Of a stretch of 64,000 nucleotides of DNA, positions 57,595 through 64,000 are shown in pieces. The notes under the pieces are model-generated. The model did not search any database, was not told where the DNA came from, and was given only the letters and a program-made list of their open reading frames with translations. Origin of the DNA: Phytopythium helicoides (lineage: Eukaryota > Oomycota > Peronosporomycetes > Pythiales > Pythiaceae); NCBI GenBank assembly GCA_024867545.1, contig JANFNE010000043.1, forward strand, positions 434,001 to 498,000, written 5' to 3'. Position numbers and translations under genes: made by a program. The first letter of the stretch is position 1; every line of letters starts with the position of its first letter.

Positions 57595-59197
57595 ACGCCC
57601 GCTGTCTGCTGTGTGTCTGCTTGCCTGCGCGCGGTCTGTTTGGAGGACGCGCGTCCGACCTTCCGTCCGTCGTTGGGTGGAGGGGCGGCGAAAGCAAAAG
57701 TGAGCGGTGACTGCGGGGCGGCGAAAAACAAGGGAGATGGTATTTCGACACTTTTTTAGTATAATAAGATTCACACCGTGCGACGACGATGGTGCGAGGA
57801 GGAATCAAGCTCGGCACGGTAGTGCCGCGAGACGGGGCGCGGCATACATTGCACAAGATCCGTGATCCACGAGCCAATTTGACACCTTTTTACAGGCATA
57901 TTCAACCACGCGCCGGGGCGATGCGGGGAAAACGCAAGGTTTTTGCGAGGGGCGTCTGGAGACCAGAGACATCATATGCTCTCTTTAAATCTGGCGAGTG
58001 CTGGCACGAGCGGATCACTACCAGCCAGCTAGCGAGCCTCTGCTTCTCCAGGCTTCCTTGGGTGTGGCGCTCATTCCCTTTTTGGTCAAAAATGGGAGCC
58101 GCTTGAGCTTGGGGCAACTTCAATGGACGTAAAAATTTCGTGTTTATGCATTTCTTCCGAACATGTTCCTTTGCCCTCACGTTCTGTTGGTCTTCATGAC
58201 GAGAAGTTAAAATGTCTAACGATGGTACTTCATGGGCATCGAGCGAGGCAACAGCACAGCTACAAGCACCAATGTTGGGTACTTACAGGACCGCCATGAT
58301 TAGACGGCAATATAGTACACTTGATTTATCCATACGATTGAAACGCATGTTGAAGAATATATACTTCAACCAACAACATTGGATTGCTATCTTAAAAACA
58401 GTATCCGTTGCCTTTTCTAGCCAAAATATACTTAGATAACATCGTCAAGATTATGCCGAAAAGGGGTAAAATGGCACTTGTTTGACGCGACAGCCACGGC
58501 CGGCGCGTCACGCGCCCACTCCACCGTGTGCGGCAAATGGAGTCAGTGTGCCCGCGAACCGTCGCAGTTGAAGCTCGCAAGCCGGATCGCCTGCCTCCCT
58601 GCGGCGCGGCAACGCGTTAAACCCCCGGCGTGACGCGGCGCCGACGTGGCGAGCTGTCAAACAGCAACGCGTTAAAGCGGTCGACTCTCGCGTCGACTCT
58701 CGCGTCGACACGCGCTCGCCACGCGCGCGCCTCCGCCGCCGCCGTAGACACAGACATCAGGTCTCGCGCTGGGCACTGTAGGCCGCGGCAGCGCCGTGCA
58801 CTGCGATGCGATGCGAACGAGAACGTCGCCGAACGCGTTGCAGCAGCCGTGTCTGCCCTGTCTGTAAGTGTGCTGAACGTTTGCACCACCACCACCACCA
58901 CCGTCAGGGAACCTGAGTCCGACGTGCAGCAACTGCACAGCGCGAAGTAAACGGCGCAGACGCATGACGCCGCGTTGTGATCCGGCGTATACGTCGACGT
59001 CGACGTCGACGCTGCAGACGAATTGGCTTCAACTCTATGGCTCACGCCTGCATTTTCCGACACGTTGTACATACACTTGCCTCGCTCTACGGTACACGCT
59101 GACGCGACGCCGTCGCGGCCTCGGAGGCCTCGGGTGGCTACACTGCGGCATTGCGCGTCACGACCGCCCGCGGCGCCACCCACTGCCCGCTTCTCTC
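57595..59197. other. Intergenic, 1.6 kb, mixed composition
   Basis: No supported gene. The part from about 58,130 to 58,470 is clearly more AT-rich than the surroundings and holds a 75-codon ORF (58,212-58,439) with no family signature. Near 58,677-58,715 there are short tandem GTCGACTCTC copies, and near 58,990 a (GTCGAC)n run. Confidence 0.5.
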
Positions 59198-59809
59198 TCA
59201 CGCGCCGCCGCGCAGCTGAAGCGCAAGCTGCTCGTGCCCAAAGGCGCTCGCCACCTGCGCGGGCGTCCGGCCCTCGCCGTCCAGCGCCTCGCGCAGCTTG
59301 GCGTCGCGCCGCAGCAGCGTCAGCGCGGCCTGCTCGCGGCCCTCGCGCGCCGCCACGTGCAGCGCCGTCAACCCGTCGCGCGTGGCGCTCGACGCGCTGG
59401 CGCCGGCGTCCAGCAGCAGGTCGAGGACGCCAGTGGCCCCGGCATGCGCCGCGCCGTGCAGCGCCGAGGACCCGTGGTAGTCGACGGCGTCCACGTCCAC
59501 GCCCTCGCTCGCCAGCAGCACCTGCACGACCTCGTCGGCGCCGCTCAGCGCGGCAAAGTGCAGCGGACGGCGCTTGAACAGCCGCCGCTCGACGGCGTTC
59601 ACGTCCGCGCCACTCGCCAGCAGCACGCGCGCGGCCTCGGCGTGCTTGCGGTCGCTCGCCCAGTGCAGCGGCGTGAGCCCGTACTTGTCGGTCGCGACCG
59701 CCTGCGAGGCGTCGGCCGCCAGGATCGCGCGCAGCTCGTCCGTGCGGCCCTCGCGCGCCGCGTCGTGCACGGGCGTGGTGTCCCACTCGGCGTGCAGGTC
59801 GTCCAGCCC

Positions 59810-59872
<63 letters not shown>

Positions 59873-59920
59873 TGGCTGCGTCATGGCGACTTGGGTTGTG
59901 CCCGGCGCCGTGCCTGGCAT
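59198..59920 (-). CDS. Ankyrin-repeat protein with His-Glu tract
   Basis: Single exon, 240 aa from ATG 59920; ATG 59884 (MTQPEHEH) is an equally possible start. Residues about 15-36 are an alternating Glu-His run of about ten pairs, encoded by a hexanucleotide repeat (59,811-59,872). About five ankyrin repeats follow: TTPVHDAAREGRTDELRAIL; GLTPLHWASDRKHAEAARVL; RRPLHFAALSGADEVVQVLL; GSSALHGAAHAGATGVLDLL; GLTALHVAAREGREQAALTL. A capping RTPAQVASAFGHEQLALQL closes the array. It is a binding scaffold with no catalytic domain. The EH tract could bind metal ions; that is inference. Confidence 0.82.
59811..59872. repeat. Coding hexanucleotide repeat (GTGCTC)n
   Basis: About ten copies, in frame, encoding the Glu-His tract of the ankyrin protein on the minus strand. 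Length changes by whole repeats keep the frame. Confidence 0.85.
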
Positions 59921-61079
59921 CCCCCATGTCCGCCGCCAGCGCCGCCAGGCGTCGCCATGATCAATGTTGAGTGATCTGCGCGTGGGGCTTCAACAACTCA
60001 TCACGCGCGTCGAGCCGAATCGAGCTCTTTGAGCCGATATAAGCCTCTCAAGCCGGCTCGAGCCGGCTCATCCTGGTGGTCGACGCGTCTCCGGCTCTTT
60101 TTGCCTCGTCCCAGCGCATTTTCTGCTTGGGGAGGGAACAAGCAGTGTCTGATTGGCTGGCAAGGGACACAGCGATGGGTTCACTCCCACCTACCGTACA
60201 TGAAGGCAAAGCGCACTGCTGCTGCGCGCTTTACCCCATTTCGCCACTTGCGTTTCCCCCGCAGCAGGTCGCGACATGAACGGCTTTGGTGAGCAACGCA
60301 ACGTGTACAGTACGGTACGGTACGTTTTGCGCTTCGTCGGTCACGGCCATCATTTTTTCCGCCTTGCAGACAGTGCTCACCACCAGCTCTGGCGACGAGG
60401 GTCCTTTTCCCATTGCAGAGACCCTCTGCTGCGCGAGTGTCAAGACCCTGTCGGCACGCTACAGTATCTAGCCATTGTTGCTTGCAGCGGTGGCTGGCAT
60501 GCTGGCGCGCCGACCCGCTGTTGACAATTGTCGCAGTCGCTTGATCTGCTTGCACTGCTTACTCGCAGACCAAGGCAGCGAATTCCGGTAGCGTACAGTC
60601 CCCGAGGGGATACAGTATGCATCTTAGTCTCCAGTCTTCATCCGTCAGCGCATCAACCGCGCGATTCTCTGCTGCTGCTGCTGCCTGCCATGCATGCATT
60701 GCACGCTCGCTCGCCATTTTCGACACTCTACCAAATTTAATTCGACACTCTGAAAAGGTTTAACACAATTGGTTGGCTCGTGCTTTGGGATTCCCGCGAT
60801 GTCCATGACCGTGTCGGAAACGAAAAGCGGCCACCCAAACATTTCTCCATGCAAGTGCGGAAATGCATGCATCCGTGCTTCGCACTGCAATGCGCATGCA
60901 TATTGTTAGCTCTGAACGTGAGGAGGTCAGGAGATGCTTGTCCGTCGAGAAATGCTGACGTGGACGTCCAGACTGTCAACGCCTGCACACTCAAGCTACG
61001 CGTGAGGCGGTTTTCAGTGAGCAATAGTCTGGTCAACCATGCGTGAGCTTGACTGGCGTTCCTTCGTCGAGAGTGACGC
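59921..61079. other. Intergenic, 1.16 kb, with palindrome and repeated motifs
   Basis: No supported gene. It holds an 18-bp palindrome (60,051-60,068) within a GAGCCG-rich stretch, a TACGGTAC cluster near 60,308, and two TTCGACACT copies (60,719 and 60,741). Confidence 0.5.
60051..60068. repeat. 18-bp perfect palindrome
   Basis: AGCCGGCTCGAGCCGGCT, fully self-complementary, directly preceded by further GAGCC-type copies from 60,010 on. It could form a cruciform or bind a dimeric factor. Confidence 0.65.
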
Positions 61080-61455
61080 ATGGAGATGTCAAAGACGTCA
61101 ATTCTAGGTGCTTTGGGCAAGAAGGGTCATCGTAAGAATCGTCGTAGCCGAATTGCTGTTAACGGAAGGTATGGCAGGTCGACGATGAACAGAGCCTGGG
61201 ATACCAATGGATTGCGAAGCCTCTCGGCGTCACCCCAGCAACACGCAGAACATTGACAGCAGCACGACAATAGATGGCAAGTCGTCGGGCAGTTCGATTG
61301 TTCGTTCGGATAGCTCGGCGTCGTGCGCTGATGGCTTGTCAACGTGCGGCTATGTCGTGATATCAAGGCACGAGTCTGGGAGCGACAGCCAGCAGCGTCA
61401 ACGTGACTATTACGGGCTACGGGCGGCGACTCTGGTGTGTCCAGCAGATCCGTGA
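61080..61455 (+). CDS. Possible small two-exon gene
   Basis: Exons 61080-61131 and 61193-61455 with a 61-bp intron (GTAAGA..CAG) give 104 aa: MEMSKTSILGALGKKGH, then QPGIPMDCEASRRHP and a Ser/Asp-rich remainder. The donor is good and intron size matches real genes, but no domain is seen. The following sequence in another frame (YGRRLWCVQQIRECWKRIA) also looks coding. So either a further intron or a frameshifted pseudogene is possible. Confidence 0.3.
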
Positions 61456-61624
61456 GTGTTGGAAGCGGATTGCCATGAGCATCCCGAGCGTTGGGAGCGA
61501 GGCGACAACAAGCAGCTCGGTGAGCGTGGACTCAAACACTGTGACGGGCGGTGGAGAGCGGAGTCATGTGTGTTTCAAGCGGCTCTGCGTCGGGCGATTC
61601 GTCCAGGTCCACCGCTTATAATTC

Positions 61625-61642
61625 GACACTTTTGGAAGTGTC
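61625..61642. repeat. Inverted repeat just upstream of the RluA-type gene
   Basis: GACACTT-TTGG-AAGTGTC, a perfect 7-bp stem overlapping one TTCGACACT motif, ending 21 bp before the ATG. It may lie in the 5' UTR or core promoter. Confidence 0.5.
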
Positions 61643-61663
61643 CAACAAAATTCCATCGACATC

Positions 61664-62816
61664 ATGGAGCACCAAGGCGATGGCGGTGGTGAGTGCGTGG
61701 TGACGGCGGAGGCGCTGGCAGCCGGCGACGCTCGCTGGGTGCGCGTGGCGGCGCGCCTACTGCTGCAGTTGGGCACCGTATCCAAGGCGCGGCGCGCGCG
61801 GCGGCGCGGCGAGCTGCTGCTCAACGGGTCGTCGGAGGTACCGGAGACCGTGGCGGCGCGCGTGGGCGACGTGCTGCGCTACACTCCCCAAGTGACGGCG
61901 CCAAGCGACGAAGACGCGAGGTGGGCGCAACAGTGCGCTCGGCTGGGACTGCGCGCGGTCTTCGAGGACGCCGCGGTGGCCGTGGTGCTCAAGCCCGCGG
62001 GCGTGCACGTTAAGGGCCGCGGGCCGCGCTCGGTGGAGCGCGCGCTGCCGTCGCTGCTGGCAGCCAGCGGCCGTGGCGACGCCCTACAGCGACCGCAGGC
62101 CGTGCACCGGTTGGATGCACGCGTGGGCGGGCTGCTGCTGGTGGCCAAGGCCCGCGGCGCGGAGGCAGCGCTATGCAGGCAGCTGGAGCGCCACCACGTG
62201 GCCAAGCGGTACCGCGCGATCCTTGCGGGCTTGGCGAGGCGGCTGGAGGCGCGCGAGGAGGTCCGAGTGCTAGAGGCGGAAAAGGAAGTCGCGGAGCTCC
62301 CGATCGAGCTGCTGGAGGAGGCGAGCAGGGCCGACGGACCGCCGGTGATGCTCGTGCGCGGAGACATCGACGGGAGGGCGTGCGTCACGGCCGTGCGGGT
62401 CGTCGAGGTGAGCAGGAGGTAGGACGCAGCGGCGTGGACTCTGGATGTGGAGGGCTACTCACGCACACGTGGGCAGCGCGAGGTACGAGTGGATCTCGAC
62501 GGTCGACCTGTGGCCGCTCACGGGTCGCAAGCACCAGCTGCGCATTCACATGGCGCGGCTGGGGCTGCCCATCGTAGGCGACGACCTGCACCATGGCGAG
62601 GAGATCCCGCCGGTCGTCAAGGGCCTTGGGCTCTTCCTGTTCGCCGTCGGCATTGCCTTCAACGACGGCTGGGACGCCGACGACGGCGAGAACGAGGGGA
62701 ACCGGCGGCGCTTCGAGATCGCCGAGCCGCCCAAGTTCGAGCGCTTCCGGCACTTTTGCGCGCTCAACTGGGACAAGCTGCAGCAAAAGCGAGCGCGGGG
62801 GCTGCCAGTCGAGTAG
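61664..62816 (+). CDS. RluA-type pseudouridine synthase with S4-like N-terminus
   Basis: Two exons, 61664-62418 and 62477-62816, 364 aa. The 58-bp intron (GTAGGA..CAG) is set by frame: only this donor/acceptor pair joins VRVVEVSR to SARYEWISTVDLWPLTG. Residues about 25-75 resemble an S4 RNA-binding domain (RVAARLLLQLGTVSKARRAR, then GELLLNG). The catalytic motif is VHRLDARVGGLLLV with Asp151. The second conserved block is GRKHQLRIHMARLGLPIVGD. These match RluA/RPUSD enzymes, which isomerise uridine to pseudouridine in rRNA or tRNA. The usual Thr-Ser-Gly after HRLD is Val-Gly-Gly here. An acidic insert and the C-terminal NWDKLQQKRARG are extra. No mitochondrial presequence is obvious. Target RNA unknown. 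Confidence 0.85.
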
Positions 62817-63082
62817 CTCGAGGTCTGCCTTGGCCACAGGCTGGTCTCATGTCAACGTGACCCCCACAGTGTTAGGCGGCATGCCACAGTCCCATGGGGT
62901 TTTGCAGTGTATGCGTTTTCCATCTGGTATCTATACAAATGCCGAGCAATGACCTCATCTAAACCCATTGCGGGTTGAAGAATGATATCTTTTCGAAGGC
63001 AATCCGACGTTAGTCAGGCGACGGAGTATGAGACCCACAATTCCCTCGAGCACCGACGGACTGACCCAGCATTGGCTCTGCG
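62817..63082. other. Intergenic, 266 bp
   Basis: Between the pseudouridine synthase stop and the last ankyrin gene. It must hold that gene's promoter. Nothing else seen. Confidence 0.5.
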
Positions 63083-64000
63083 ATGCCAGCGAGGGAGAAG
63101 ACCTCCGAGTTGGTGGAGGCGGCGCGAAATGGAGACGCGGAAGCCGTGGAGCTTCTTATTAGCAACGGAGCTGACGTGGATGGCGCCGATGGCAATGGGC
63201 GGACTGGTTTGCTTCGAGCTGCAGCTCGCGGCCACGTCGATGTCGTGAGGGTTCTGATTGTCAGCGGCGCGAATGTGAACGCTGTCGACGACGACGGTCG
63301 GTCAGCTTTGATAATGGCCGCGAGGAAGAATCGATTGGACGTTGTGAAGCACCTGGTTGACAGCGGGGCTGCAGTTGATGCGACCGACGAAGATGGACGA
63401 ACAGCTCTGATGTGTGCTGCAAGCCGCGGTTATTTGCTCGTCGCAAGGTGCCTGGTTGATCATGGCGCCCAAGTGAACACTGCGGACTACAACGCGCGGA
63501 CTGCCTTGATGCGGGCTGCTGGGCACGGGCATACACAAATGGTACAGTACCTGGTCGAACTCGGCGCTGATGTAAATGCTGGGAGCGATGGGCAAACGGC
63601 TTTGATGGAAGCAACAAGGAATGGTCACCTGGGCGTCATGAAGTGCCTGGTAGCATACGGCGCGGATCTCAATGGCGCTGACAACGACGGACGGACTGTT
63701 TTGATGCGTGCTGGGCATTTGGACGTCGCACAATATCTGATCGACTGTGGTGCTGATGCAAATGCTGTAGACAGTGACCATCGGACAGCAATGATGTGGG
63801 CTGCAATGTCTGGCCACTTGGATGTCGTAAAGTTCCTGATCGACCTCGGCACTGATGCGAATGCCATTGATAACGACGGACGAACAGCTTTGACTTTTGC
63901 TGCTACTTGTGGTGATGAGGATATCATGAAGGTCCTGATTGCTTGTGGGGCGGATGTAAATGTCGGGGCAATTGCAGGGCGGCCGGTTTTGCTTGGGGCC
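63083..64000 (+). CDS. Ankyrin-repeat protein, 3' end outside window
   Basis: An open frame from ATG 63083 (first ATG after an in-frame stop) to the window end, at least 306 codons without intron or stop. It is almost entirely ankyrin repeats, nine full and the start of a tenth: SELVEAARNGDAEAVELLIS, GRTGLLRAAARGHVDVVRVL, GRSALIMAARKNRLDVVKHL, and so on, each ending with a GADVNA-type beta-turn. Repeat 7 (GRTVLMRAGHLDVAQYL) lacks about four residues of the first helix found in all others. Repeat ends use D-N/D-D-G-R-T joins of high mutual similarity, suggesting recent internal duplication. It is a binding scaffold; partner unknown. Confidence 0.88.
   Translation, partial: MPAREKTSELVEAARNGDAEAVELLISNGADVDGADGNGRTGLLRAAARGHVDVVRVLIVSGANVNAVDDDGRSALIMAARKNRLDVVKHLVDSGAAVDATDEDGRTALMCAASRGYLLVARCLVDHGAQVNTADYNARTALMRAAGHGHTQMVQYLVELGADVNAGSDGQTALMEATRNGHLGVMKCLVAYGADLNGADNDGRTVLMRAGHLDVAQYLIDCGADANAVDSDHRTAMMWAAMSGHLDVVKFLIDLGTDANAIDNDGRTALTFAATCGDEDIMKVLIACGADVNVGAIAGRPVLLGA

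Noticed and set aside
57789..58106. 105-codon plus-strand ORF
   Set aside because: No recognisable features, and it lies in the promoter side of the divergent Ser-rich gene; not supported.
58212..58439. 75-codon ORF in AT-rich intergenic DNA
   Set aside because: Composition differs from neighbours, which is interesting, but there is no motif, no partner exon and no regulatory context.
58617..59927. 436-codon Arg/Ala-rich ORF on the minus strand
   Set aside because: It is the out-of-frame shadow of the ankyrin gene (59,198-59,920), extended through GC-rich intergenic sequence.

Overview
The window reads as nuclear DNA of an oomycete-like stramenopile. Genes are dense, GC-rich and on both strands, with tiny introns (about 58-101 bp). 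Half of the 34 introns I could place begin GTGCG. The gene set is plainly eukaryotic: a Hook dynein adaptor, PinX1, a three-repeat MYB, mitochondrial EF-G and mitochondrial NFU1. The assignment is inference from gene structure and family content; no rRNA, tRNA or marker gene was seen.

Left block (1-20,688): eleven tightly packed conserved genes. They are an RBM28/Nop4-like RRM protein (partial), PINX1, a HOOK-family adaptor, an armadillo protein with one repeat per exon, a PH plus membrane-anchored SMP lipid-transfer protein, NFU1, an R1R2R3 MYB factor, a kelch protein, a WBP2-like GRAM protein, a TPR-Aha1 Hsp90 co-chaperone preceded by a perfect heat-shock element, and mitochondrial EF-G. 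Several pairs are divergent and share 90-210 bp promoters.

Centre (about 20,963-50,247): 29.3 kb of hierarchical tandem repeat. A 12-bp motif sits inside a 269-317 bp unit. About 32 units form a 9.0-kb array, and each array alternates with a 2,934-bp spacer, giving a 12-kb higher-order repeat. The order is A1 (944 bp), S1, A2 (9,031 bp), S2, A3 (8,996 bp), S3, A4 (356 bp), S4 (truncated). The long overlapping ORFs in the arrays look like artefacts of a stop-poor unit whose length is 2 mod 3. The spacers hold only weak gene-like signals.

Right block (50,248-64,000): sparser and more lineage-specific. It holds an unknown 307-aa protein, a membrane-anchored PEBP-family protein, an unknown coiled protein, a SPIRAL1/Jupiter-like motif protein found only after splicing, a Ser-rich unknown, an ankyrin protein with a His-Glu tract, a RluA-type pseudouridine synthase with an S4-like N-terminus, and an ankyrin protein running off the window end. 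Intergenic stretches here contain perfect palindromes and a recurrent TTCGACACT motif.
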